A DNA stretch of 64,000 nt. Source: Baaleninema simplex PCC 7105 (GTDB lineage: Bacteria; Cyanobacteriota; Cyanobacteriia; Cyanobacteriales; Geitlerinemataceae). The number at the start of each line of letters is the position of its first letter. Within the stretch, counting starts at the first letter, position 1. A model generated the notes under the pieces. The model was given only the letters and a program-made list of their open reading frames with translations. It was not told the DNA's origin and did not search any database. Shown one piece after another: positions 25,056 through 33,045 of the stretch. The stretch spans positions 1,719,599-1,783,598 of the forward strand of contig NZ_KB235958.1 in the NCBI RefSeq assembly GCF_000332355.1, in the 5' to 3' direction. Position numbers and translations under genes: made by a program.

Positions 25056-27434
25056 ATGGTAGCGAATTCATCTCCTAACTCACCTGAAACCGAACCGATG
25101 CGAAGCGTTCACACTGCGAATTTTCACGAACTTTTAAGACAGTTGGAAATTTCGCTAGTCGTCTCGACGTATCAAGCGGGAAAACTCATCGTTGTCCGAG
25201 CCGATGGCGACTCGATCAATACCCATTTTAAAATGTTTAATAAGCCAATGGGATTGGCCGCCGATCGCGAAAAAATAGCCATCGGAGCAGCCTTTCAAAT
25301 CTGGGAGTTGCGGAACGTTCCCGCCGTTACTCAAAAACTCGATTTTCCCGACAAACACGACGCCTGTTATTTACCGAGAAACATACGTGTGACTGGGGAT
25401 ATCGACATTCACGAAATGGCGTATCTCGACGACGAACTCTGGTTTGTCAATACGCGATTTTCTTGTTTGTGTACCCTCGATCGCTCTCATAGTTTCGTTC
25501 CCCGCTGGAAGCCGCCGTTTATTACTGCTTACGATTTGCGCGATCGCTGCCATCTTAACGGTTTAGGAATTCGCGAAAACCGTCCGAAATACGTGACGGC
25601 GTTAGGAGAGACGGATACACCGAACGGTTGGCGAGAACGTAAAGCCGACGGCGGTATTTTAATGGACATTGAAAGTAACGAATTTATTGCTCGTCGGTTA
25701 TCGATGCCCCATTCTCCCCGTTGGTATCGAGGGAAGTTGTGGGTACTCGAATCGGGGAACGGTAGTTTAGCGACGGTCGATCTAGACACTGGAAAAATTA
25801 CCACAGTTGCCGAACTTCCTGGCTTTACTCGAGGAATCGATTTTTATGAAAATCTCGCATTTATTGGATTGTCTCAAGTCCGAGAAACGGCAGTTTTTAG
25901 CGGTATTCCCATCACCGAACGGTTGAAAGAGCGCATTTGTGGGGTTTGGGTGGTGAATATTGACACCGGACAAACGGTTGCGTTTTTAAGGTTTGAAGAC
26001 GCCGTTCAAGAAATTTTTGCCATTCAAGTTTTACCCGGAATTCTGTTCCCTGAAGTCATCGACTGGGATACAGAGTTAATGGCAGGATCTTATGTTTTAC
26101 CCGATGAAGCGTTGGCGGAAGTCGTTTCGCTTTCGACTGAGGAAATAGATCGTGAAATTCATACAACTCAAACAACTGAGAACGCCGATCGCACGCCACA
26201 CTCTGACGTTCTCGATCGCTTCGAGTTGGGAAATCGCTGTTACCATCAAGGACAACTCGATCGCGCGATCGCCGAATATCAATGCTGTTTGCAACTCGAC
26301 CCTAACTTTATCTTAGCTCGCTACAATTTAGGGGTAGCCTTGGGAGATCTCGAACGTTGGGACGACGCGATCGCACAACTCAAACAGGTTATCGATCGCG
26401 AGCCGAAATCCGCACAGGCTTACAATCAACTCGGATTGAGTTATAGCCGCATCGCCTCTTGGCAAAACGCGATCGACTGTTACGATCGCGCAGTGTCTCT
26501 CGAACCCAATTTTGCTCAAGCACATTTTAATTTAGGCATGACACTGTTGCAAGTTGGGAATTTTCAACGAGGATTTACTGAATGCGAGTGGCGTTGGAAA
26601 ACAGGAGAATTCACGCCGTTTGAATGTCCTCACCCCAAATGGAACGGCGAGGATATTTCTGACAAAACTTTACTCGTTCATACCGAACAAGGTGCAGGCG
26701 ATGCGATTCAATTTATTCGCTTTCTTCCCCAAGTCAAACAGAAATGTCAGCGATTGCTGCTGTGTTGTCCGCAACATTTAGAAAAACTTTTTTCGCAACT
26801 TCTTGAAGTTGACGAAATTTTATTACCCGGAACGATTCCTCTCTCGGCTTTTGATACCTATATTCCCTTGATGAGCTTACCTTACGCGCTCGGTACGACA
26901 ATTGAAACAATTCCCGATCGCGTTCCCTACCTCCATTCCAACTCATCTCATTTTTCACTTCCCAATCGAACATCAAACCGTCCTAAAATTGGGTTTGTTT
27001 GGGGAGGAAGTCCGACGCATAAAAACGATCGCAACCGTTCTTGTCCTTTGGAATACTTTATTCCGATTTTAGAACGATCTAACGTTGAGTTTTATAGCTT
27101 GCAGAAAGGCGATCGCACCCAGGATTTATCCCAGTTACCGAATTCAGTTTCCGTAGAAGATTTGAGTTCTCAACTGCACGATTTTACCGATACTGCCGCC
27201 GCGATCGCACAGTTAGATTTAGTAATTTCTGTCGATACCTCTGTGGCTCATCTGGCTGGAGCGATGGGAAAGCCAGTGTGGACGTTACTATGCTACCGTT
27301 GCGATTGGCGATGGATGTGCGATCGTGAAGATACGCCGTGGTATCCGACGATGCGTTTGTTCCGTCAGTCTCGATCGGGTGATTGGAAAAGTCTGTGCGA
27401 TCGCGTCTGCTTGGCGTTAGAACAAGAGTTCTAG
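25056..27434 (+). CDS. TIGR03032 domain, TPR and glycosyltransferase-like fusion protein
   Basis: A 792-residue three-part protein. Residues about 18-350 match the TIGR03032 beta-propeller-like family (FHELLRQLEISLVVSTYQAG, IHEMAYLDDELWFVNTRFSC, SPRWYRGKLWVLESGNGSL). Residues about 390-500 are three tetratricopeptide repeats (LGNRCYHQGQLDRAIAEYQ, LGVALGDLERWDDAIAQL, LGLSYSRIASWQNAIDCY). The C-terminal part (ECEWRWKTGEF, LVHTEQGAGDAIQFIRFLP, DLVISVDTSVAHLAGAMGKP) is the ADP-heptosyltransferase-like (GT9/GT41-like) domain often fused to TPRs in cyanobacteria. It probably takes part in glycan or glycoprotein assembly. A fragment of a second copy of its last 67 residues lies at 29627-29829. Confidence 0.85.
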   Translation: MVANSSPNSPETEPMRSVHTANFHELLRQLEISLVVSTYQAGKLIVVRADGDSINTHFKMFNKPMGLAADREKIAIGAAFQIWELRNVPAVTQKLDFPDKHDACYLPRNIRVTGDIDIHEMAYLDDELWFVNTRFSCLCTLDRSHSFVPRWKPPFITAYDLRDRCHLNGLGIRENRPKYVTALGETDTPNGWRERKADGGILMDIESNEFIARRLSMPHSPRWYRGKLWVLESGNGSLATVDLDTGKITTVAELPGFTRGIDFYENLAFIGLSQVRETAVFSGIPITERLKERICGVWVVNIDTGQTVAFLRFEDAVQEIFAIQVLPGILFPEVIDWDTELMAGSYVLPDEALAEVVSLSTEEIDREIHTTQTTENADRTPHSDVLDRFELGNRCYHQGQLDRAIAEYQCCLQLDPNFILARYNLGVALGDLERWDDAIAQLKQVIDREPKSAQAYNQLGLSYSRIASWQNAIDCYDRAVSLEPNFAQAHFNLGMTLLQVGNFQRGFTECEWRWKTGEFTPFECPHPKWNGEDISDKTLLVHTEQGAGDAIQFIRFLPQVKQKCQRLLLCCPQHLEKLFSQLLEVDEILLPGTIPLSAFDTYIPLMSLPYALGTTIETIPDRVPYLHSNSSHFSLPNRTSNRPKIGFVWGGSPTHKNDRNRSCPLEYFIPILERSNVEFYSLQKGDRTQDLSQLPNSVSVEDLSSQLHDFTDTAAAIAQLDLVISVDTSVAHLAGAMGKPVWTLLCYRCDWRWMCDREDTPWYPTMRLFRQSRSGDWKSLCDRVCLALEQEF

Positions 27435-27522
27435 GAAATTTTTAGAACTGAATTTTACGGAATTTCTGGGTAATTTTTAGAGTGCGATCGAAGCGAATTA
27501 CCCTCGAGAGACTGTACGACAA

Positions 27523-29037
27523 TTACAAAAATTGCTTGGGATTCCAAGGCGTATTAGAGCGATATCCAACGATTACCGTATCGATCGATTCAGATTCTCT
27601 CTTTTTGAAACTCCGAGAGCGTTTTTTTTCGTTGCTATGATAATCAATATATCCTTTCTGATACCAATTGGAAATACCCGTCGGTAGATCCGATCTCAAC
27701 GCTCCTCTAAAATTTATCGGGAAGATTCGATCGATCCACTGTTTCGCCAAGCTTTGACTGAGAGGTTCCTCAATATTTTTATTATAGATGATTGCCGCAT
27801 AGGGCGATTCTGGCTCTTCTCGCTTAGGAAAAAGTAAAAACAAATCTATTTCTGGTAAATCGCCAATTAGCTCGACATAGCCTTGCTTTGCACCTTCAGG
27901 ATGTAGATAATGATAGTAATAGGCTAAATGCCAAGATGCCAATCGTACCACTTCAGACTCGTTAGCATATCCTAACTCAACTAATAACGGTTGAAGTTCG
28001 GGAATTTTGTAATTGCGATCGGTTGCAGCAAACAAAGCTAACTCGAGACGTCCCATATTAATGAGGCGACGAATCGCATTGGCATTATCACTAAACCGTT
28101 CGTGAGCGTCAAAGGCTAAGTTACAAGGAAAATAGGGGAGATAAGGTTCAGGTTCGGGAGAATTTTCGAGGATATCTAACAACCATTCATTCGGATCTAA
28201 ACGATTGCTGATATAGTCTTCAAAATTCCTATCTATCCAGGAAATGATGCTCCAGAACGCACCAGCAATTCCCGGACGCTCGATTTCTTTTCGGCGCATC
28301 GTATCCATCATTTCTTCAAAGGGAGGAAGTCCTGAAAAGAAGTCTGAATTGTATTTATTTTTCTCTCGATCGCTAAAATACCGATAGCCATTTTCTAATT
28401 TCAAGAAGTTGCTATAAAATTTAGCGATTTGATGAGCCGCACAAGCGCGAATATTAAGATGGTCTCGATCGAGTAGTTCTAATAACGTCTCTCCAACTGT
28501 TGACCACGGCAAATCGTAAATATCAAAAAATATTTTTGCAGCGAAGATATCTTCTTGAGTGAGTGTTTCACAGAGTTCGGTTTGAGTTAATCGATCGAGC
28601 CAGTCTAAAATTAAATGATGATACGGTTCGTCTTTGGCAAGAAACCTAAGTCTAGAACAAAAGTCTGTAAAAACATTAGGAAAACGTCGAGCTTGAGCTT
28701 CAATGACGTCAAAAATTGGTTGCAAACGCACTTGAGTCGCTCGAGGTTTGTACTCGTCACACTCTGAGATTTGGGAACGTTCCATTTCTAAGGCTTGAAC
28801 GAGACGATCGATCGCACGCTTCCAAATTTGATAATTTTCAGAATTGAGTAAATCGATGAGTGTTGAAAAAATCGTATCCCACTCATCGACGCGATAGGGA
28901 AAATCTAGGGGAATCTCTAAAAAATCGAGCGGTTCTTTAGTCCAATAGGGAGAAAAGGCTTCGGGAGTTAAAAGCCGATCTCGATAGATGTCCAAATTTT
29001 CGTCTTTTTGGGGTAAATAATTTTCGTCTCGATTCAC
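27523..29037 (-). CDS. Unrecognised 504-residue, mostly helical protein
   Basis: I do not recognise the family. The protein is acidic, cytosolic-looking, without signal or membrane segments. Long amphipathic helices (for example TIFSTLIDLLNSENYQIWKR, AWSTVGETLLELL-like, HLNIRACAAHQIAKFYSNFL) suggest an alpha-solenoid of HEAT/ARM type. The C-terminal module VDRIFP-FRG...W-Y-KGYIDYH...VIVGYRS-TPWN is distinctive and recurs in the truncated ORF at 29381-29614, so it is under conservation or recently duplicated. It is convergent with the TIGR03032-TPR gene, with 88 bp between stops. No function is inferred. One possibility is an adaptor or immunity-type protein. Confidence 0.7.
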   Translation of the reverse strand: MNRDENYLPQKDENLDIYRDRLLTPEAFSPYWTKEPLDFLEIPLDFPYRVDEWDTIFSTLIDLLNSENYQIWKRAIDRLVQALEMERSQISECDEYKPRATQVRLQPIFDVIEAQARRFPNVFTDFCSRLRFLAKDEPYHHLILDWLDRLTQTELCETLTQEDIFAAKIFFDIYDLPWSTVGETLLELLDRDHLNIRACAAHQIAKFYSNFLKLENGYRYFSDREKNKYNSDFFSGLPPFEEMMDTMRRKEIERPGIAGAFWSIISWIDRNFEDYISNRLDPNEWLLDILENSPEPEPYLPYFPCNLAFDAHERFSDNANAIRRLINMGRLELALFAATDRNYKIPELQPLLVELGYANESEVVRLASWHLAYYYHYLHPEGAKQGYVELIGDLPEIDLFLLFPKREEPESPYAAIIYNKNIEEPLSQSLAKQWIDRIFPINFRGALRSDLPTGISNWYQKGYIDYHSNEKKRSRSFKKRESESIDTVIVGYRSNTPWNPKQFL

Positions 29038-29380
29038 GATATTTCAATCTTTTTAGATTGTGGTTTATCAGTTTTTCAAGCGTAACTAACTTAGCGAGAT
29101 CGGACGACCTCAGTATTTCACAATCGATTCAGAAATTCGGAAGCTCGATCGAGTCTCATCACGCTCCTTGAAAATAGGTGCGTTTTACCTTTGTTAATTT
29201 ACCAGAAACCGGGTATTTTCAAGGAATTGGAAGTCTGAAACTCACCGCTCTAAAATCCACCCGATTTCTCAACGGGCAATTTTTTTCAGATTTGAGATGC
29301 ACCCTTAAATATTGTATGAGTTCCCAAACCTATCCAGTCTTATTATAACTATTTAACATCCCCAATGACTGAAGAAAATC
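29038..29380. other. Intergenic region, no gene seen
   Basis: 343 bp. It contains GAAACCGGGT (about 29208) and ACCCGATTTC (about 29258), which could pair, and the motif GAGATGCACCCTTA at about 29298, which recurs at about 37145 next to the split glyoxalase gene. I see nothing else. Confidence 0.4.
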
Positions 29381-29614
29381 TTACAACAACCCTAAAAATC
29401 GCCTGAGATTCCAAGGTGTATCAGAACGATATCCAATGATGACATTATCGACAAATTTCGGTTTGTTTTCTTCTTTTTCCCAAGGATAGATGGTTTCGGT
29501 AGTATGGTAATCAATATATCCCTTCTCATACCAATGAGAATCATAGATGGGGACATCTTTTCGTCTCGATCCCCGAAAATCTTCTGGAAAAATGCGATCG
29601 ACCCACATTTTAAT
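29381..29614 (-). pseudogene. C-terminal remnant of a second copy of the 504-residue protein
   Basis: The minus strand encodes MWVDRIFPEDFRGSRR, DSHWYEKGYIDYHTTE and VIIGYRSDTPWNLRRFL, homologous to the last ~75 residues of the protein encoded at 27523-29037 at roughly 60 percent identity by eye. The N-terminal three quarters is absent. Its broken 5' end meets the broken 5' end of a glycosyltransferase remnant at about 29615-29627. Confidence 0.8.
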
Positions 29615-29626
29615 AATGTGGCTCAT

Positions 29627-29829
29627 CTGGCTGGAGCGATGGGAAAGCCAGTGTGGATGTTGCTATGTCACCGTTGCGATTGGCGATGGATGTGCGATCG
29701 CGAAGATACACCCTGGTATCCGACGATGCGTCTGTTCCGTCAGTCTCGATCGGGAGATTGGAAAAGTCTGTGCGATCGCGTCTCGTTGGCGTTACAACAA
29801 AGATTTAAAACAAGATTTAAAACCCCCTA
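29627..29829 (+). pseudogene. C-terminal remnant of a second TPR-glycosyltransferase gene
   Basis: It encodes VAHLAGAMGKPVWMLLCHRC, DWRWMCDREDTPWYPTMRLF and RQSRSGDWKSLCDR, nearly identical to the end of the protein at 25056-27434. No start codon belongs to it; the frame upstream runs antisense through the neighbouring remnant. It diverges after SLAL, with a different C-terminal tail. The deletion that fused the two remnants removed the 5' ends of two formerly divergent genes. Confidence 0.82.
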
Positions 29830-30429
29830 ACAAATCTTCGCCAGCCGTTCGGTCGCCACCTTATCCGCCCCTGGAGCTGTCCAATGTCCCGTAGCCGCAT
29901 CGCGATCGATCTCGTAAGCAATCACACCGTAATTGCGTCCGTAGCCCCAGTTGACTAACAGCCAATCGTTCAAGCGCAAACCGATCCCCCGGCTTTGCTG
30001 CGATCGACTGCTCGACAACTGATAGACATCGCCTGCTTTACCAATGGCGAGAGTGTTCGTGTAGGGCATTCGGTTGTCGGAGTAAGCCCCCGCCACCTGA
30101 TACAACCCTTCGAGTTCTCCCGGCGTTCCTCCCGTGGCGCGTTCCCAGCCAACTTGACCGAGAGACTGCGGCGTCGTCCAACGGCCTTCGAGAGTTCCAT
30201 CAGCATTGATGCGGTACAACACCACACAATAGGAGGAATCGACACCCCACCCCGTAAATAAAAAGTTGTCTTCGACAAATCCCAATCCAGCAAAATGATA
30301 GCGATCGGTAAGCCAAATGACTTGATAAAGGCGATCGAGGGGATAAATTTTAACCGTTCCAGTGTAAGACTGGCCGCGCAAGGTCGTCGCGTCCTCGATC
30401 GTCCAAGTCCCTTCGGGATTGACTGACAT
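29827..30429 (-). CDS. Conserved hypothetical beta-rich protein
   Basis: About 200 residues from the ATG at 30429 (MSVNPEGTWTIED). The longer frame to 30519 adds an unlikely basic leader. The sequence looks internally two-fold: GTVKIYPLDRLYQVIWLTD / GLGFVEDNFLFTGWG / VVLYRINADGTLEGRW in the first half and GDVYQLSSSR / GIGLRLNDWLLVNWG / VIAYEIDRDAATGHW in the second. This suggests a beta-barrel or avidin/lipocalin-like fold made of two repeats. I cannot name a family or function. Its stop codon overlaps the end of the glycosyltransferase remnant by three bases. Confidence 0.65.
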   Translation of the reverse strand: MSVNPEGTWTIEDATTLRGQSYTGTVKIYPLDRLYQVIWLTDRYHFAGLGFVEDNFLFTGWGVDSSYCVVLYRINADGTLEGRWTTPQSLGQVGWERATGGTPGELEGLYQVAGAYSDNRMPYTNTLAIGKAGDVYQLSSSRSQQSRGIGLRLNDWLLVNWGYGRNYGVIAYEIDRDAATGHWTAPGADKVATERLAKIC

Positions 30430-30571
30430 TTTAAAACTTTGCAATTTTAAGGTTTCGTACTTTGGGCGTGGAAATTCGGGCGTTGTCCCGATCGCGCGAT
30501 CGCCCCGTTTGCAACGCACGACCGAGTGTCGAGGAAGGAAAACCCGAAGTGTCGTCCTTCCCCGTCAGCCG

Positions 30572-31546
30572 TTATCCAAACACGCGGTCTAACACCGTTT
30601 GCGGTGTGATATCCGCCATGCGACCTGTCGTCGATTGAATTCCCACCGCGCGATCGCTCTCCGGAGGAAGCAGCTTGTGCGGGTCAGTCGGCCCGAAAAG
30701 GGCGTACGTGTAAGTTTTCACCGCCACCGCCAAGTGCATCGGGGCGCTATCCGTACACAACATTAGCGTCGCACCGGCGATCGTCGCTGCCAACTTGCCA
30801 ACATCGGGCGGAGCGATCGTTTTCAGCCCGCTGGTGGCTTGCATCAGCGATCTCACGAACTCGTCGTCTTCGGGGCCGCGTGCCACGACGATGGGGAGGT
30901 TGGGTTGGCGTTGCTGCAACCCGCGAATCACCTCCACCCAATTCTCTACGGGGTAGATTTTATCGAGTCCCTTCGCTTGCGCCAGTTGACTCGAACCGCC
31001 GTGAAGCAAAATATAGCCGCTTTCAGCCACGCCGAGACGCTGCTGTTCGGCCTCAGCCCACTCCAAATCGTCCTTTAGGAGCGTCACCGAAAGGTCGGGA
31101 CAGGGGGCTTCGATGCCGAATCCGCGTACCAAATCGTGATACATATCGGCGGCGTACTGTTCGCCTTTGAGGGGAACAGAATTCGTTAAAAACGGGCTTC
31201 CCGATCCTTCATAGCCGACGCGGGTGGGAATCCCCGTCAGCCACAGGAACAGTCCTACCGCCCACCGCCGCCCTAACGATAAGGCTCCATCGAATTCGCG
31301 ATCGCGCACCACCCCGAGGAGGTTGCCCCAGTCGGCGGGGCCGTTGCGATCTTTGAAATCGAAAGGAATAACGGTTAAAGAACCATCGTGAAAATACTTG
31401 TTGGCACGGTATGCCCCCATCGATCGCGGTTCGGCGACAACGCCGAGTTCGCAATCGGGATAGGAACGCTTGAGTTGTTCGAGAGTCGGGAAAAATAGCA
31501 GTTGGTCGCCAATTCCCCCAGGAACGAGGGCGAGGATTTCTTTCAT
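30572..31546 (-). CDS. Glycosyltransferase family 9 (heptosyltransferase-like)
   Basis: A 324-residue protein. The N-terminal ILALVPGGIGDQLLFFPTLE and the C-terminal ATLMLCTDSAPMHLAVAVKTYTYALFGPTDP are the two hallmarks of GT9 ADP-heptose:LPS heptosyltransferases (nucleotide-sugar site with D-S-A-P-M-H). IVVARGPEDDEF marks the second Rossmann domain start. Cyanobacterial LPS usually lacks heptose, so the donor may be another sugar. It acts at the inner face of the plasma membrane in surface glycan synthesis. It lies near the other glycan genes (24413-27434). Confidence 0.87.
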   Translation of the reverse strand: MKEILALVPGGIGDQLLFFPTLEQLKRSYPDCELGVVAEPRSMGAYRANKYFHDGSLTVIPFDFKDRNGPADWGNLLGVVRDREFDGALSLGRRWAVGLFLWLTGIPTRVGYEGSGSPFLTNSVPLKGEQYAADMYHDLVRGFGIEAPCPDLSVTLLKDDLEWAEAEQQRLGVAESGYILLHGGSSQLAQAKGLDKIYPVENWVEVIRGLQQRQPNLPIVVARGPEDDEFVRSLMQATSGLKTIAPPDVGKLAATIAGATLMLCTDSAPMHLAVAVKTYTYALFGPTDPHKLLPPESDRAVGIQSTTGRMADITPQTVLDRVFG

Positions 31547-31674
31547 AGGGATTCCGCTTGTCCGTTCGCGTTGGTGTCTCCGTGAGGGAGCATCGCGCTT
31601 CTCAATCCAGACTTTATCGTATGTTGAACCTACCCGTGTCGTCTAGGGAAGAGGAGCAGGGGAGCAAGGGAGAG

Positions 31675-32956
31675 CTGACAAGGCTATGATTGTAAGAGAG
31701 AGAGAAAGAGCCGACAAAGAGAAAGCCGTAGACTCGTTTAGGAGAAGCCATGAAATACAACTCAGCTTACCTCAAACAGTGGTCGCAAGAAGTCAGTCGT
31801 CATTTTCCGAATCTTTCCTTGCCACAAGTATCAGGGCTAGCCACCTGGAGCTTTGGCATGATGATGAGTCGCTCTTCAAGTCTGACTCAAGTGTCAGAGT
31901 GTATTGCCCAAGTCAACGGGGAAAAATTCACCAACGTACGTCAAAGACTACAACAGTGGTACAAAGAAAAACGCCAAGCTTACGGTCGTAAATATGCTGA
32001 GCTAGATGTAGCCAGTTGTTTCGCGCCGCTGCTGAAGTGGGTCTTAGAGCTATTAGGAGAGAGCGACGACCTGTTCCTGGCCTTAGATGCGACCCATATC
32101 GGTCAAAAATTTATCGTCTTGTCACTCAACGTACTCTATCGCGGCAGTGGCATTCCCGTGGCCTGGAAAATCGTGAAAGCTTCCCAGAAACACCCCTGGA
32201 AGCCCCTGTGGCAAGACTTGCTCCGTCGCTTGAGCGGAGTGGTTCCCGAGTCGGTCAGGGTTTGGGTTTTGGCCGATCGAGGACTCTATGCTTGTTGGCT
32301 GTATGAGGAAATTGTGGCTCTGGGATGGCATCCTTTGTTACGTATTAACTCACAAGGCTATTACCAAGTGCGCTCGGGGGAAACTCTCGCCGACTGGCAA
32401 CCTCTCGAGCAAGTGGTTCGAGTTGGTGAGAGTTTTAGTCAACCGGTACGCTGCTTTCGCCAAAATCCTCTCGATTGTACCCTGTTAGCCCGATGGGACG
32501 AGGATTACAAAGACCCTTGGCTGTTGCTGAGTGACGCCTCACCTCAATCGGCTTCGGCTGCCTTTTATGGCTTTCGCTCTTGGACTGAAGCGGCTTATCG
32601 CGATCTCAAGAGCGATGGCTTTAATTGGCAACGCACCCGTTTGACTCATCCTCACCGGGCTGAGTGTCTTTGGCTGGCCATGTCTGTGGCTTTACTTTGG
32701 CTCATCACCGAAGGGGCTTGTCGGGAAGACTCCCAAAAGCCTTCGACTTCCCCTCGGACTGACTCTGACTCGACCGGTCTGGCCGCCGCGACCCTCAGAC
32801 CGAGAACTCTTTCTTGTTGGCGCCTTGGCTGTATCTCTTTTGTCGTCCGCCTCTTTCAAGGACTTCCCTTGAGTTGGGGACGCCACCGTACTTCTCCCTA
32901 TCCTGGGGCTTCTTTGGCTTTCGATACCTCCTAAGTAAAAGTCATAGCCTTATCAG
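31675..32956 (+). mobile_element. IS4-family insertion sequence, 1282 bp, copy 1
   Basis: The ends CTGACAAGGCTATGAT and, on the complement, CTGATAAGGCTATGAC form a 16-bp inverted repeat with two mismatches. The target GCAAGGGAGAG is duplicated at 31664-31674 and 32957-32967 (11 bp). The element landed in a GGGGGAGA-type microsatellite. A second copy with identical protein sequence lies inverted at 50747-52028. Confidence 0.93.
31750..32934 (+). CDS. IS4-family transposase, copy 1
   Basis: A 394-residue DDE transposase. The first aspartate is in LFLALDATHIGQ and the second in VWVLADRGLYACWLYEE. The third acidic residue lies in YGFRSWTEAAYRDLKSDGF, which fits the IS4 Y-2-R-3-E-6-K signature exactly. 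The start ATG follows a GGAGAAGCC ribosome-binding sequence. The protein is identical to that of the copy at 50769-51953, so transposition was recent or the copies are homogenised. Confidence 0.93.
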   Translation: MKYNSAYLKQWSQEVSRHFPNLSLPQVSGLATWSFGMMMSRSSSLTQVSECIAQVNGEKFTNVRQRLQQWYKEKRQAYGRKYAELDVASCFAPLLKWVLELLGESDDLFLALDATHIGQKFIVLSLNVLYRGSGIPVAWKIVKASQKHPWKPLWQDLLRRLSGVVPESVRVWVLADRGLYACWLYEEIVALGWHPLLRINSQGYYQVRSGETLADWQPLEQVVRVGESFSQPVRCFRQNPLDCTLLARWDEDYKDPWLLLSDASPQSASAAFYGFRSWTEAAYRDLKSDGFNWQRTRLTHPHRAECLWLAMSVALLWLITEGACREDSQKPSTSPRTDSDSTGLAAATLRPRTLSCWRLGCISFVVRLFQGLPLSWGRHRTSPYPGASLAFDTS

Positions 32957-33045
32957 GCAAGGGAGAGGGGGAGAGGGGGAGAGGGGGAGAAACTGTCAAC
33001 TCTCAACTGTCCTCACTGTTGGCTGTTCGCTGTTCGCTGTTTGCG
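32957..33045. repeat. GGGGGAGA microsatellite plus CTGTCAACT/CTGTTCGCTG repeats
   Basis: After the IS target duplication come several GAGGGGGA units, then GAAACTGTCAACTCTCAACTGT and tandem GCTGTTC units. The last part overlaps the 3' end of the flotillin gene, so its terminal residues (STANSEQRTANSEDS) are encoded by repeat DNA. The same modules occur at 35205-35348 (complement) and 52029-52135. Confidence 0.75.

Noticed and set aside
29504..29830. Plus-strand 108-codon gene
   Set aside because: The first half is antisense to a remnant of the unknown protein; only the last 67 codons derive from a glycosyltransferase. It is a fusion scar.
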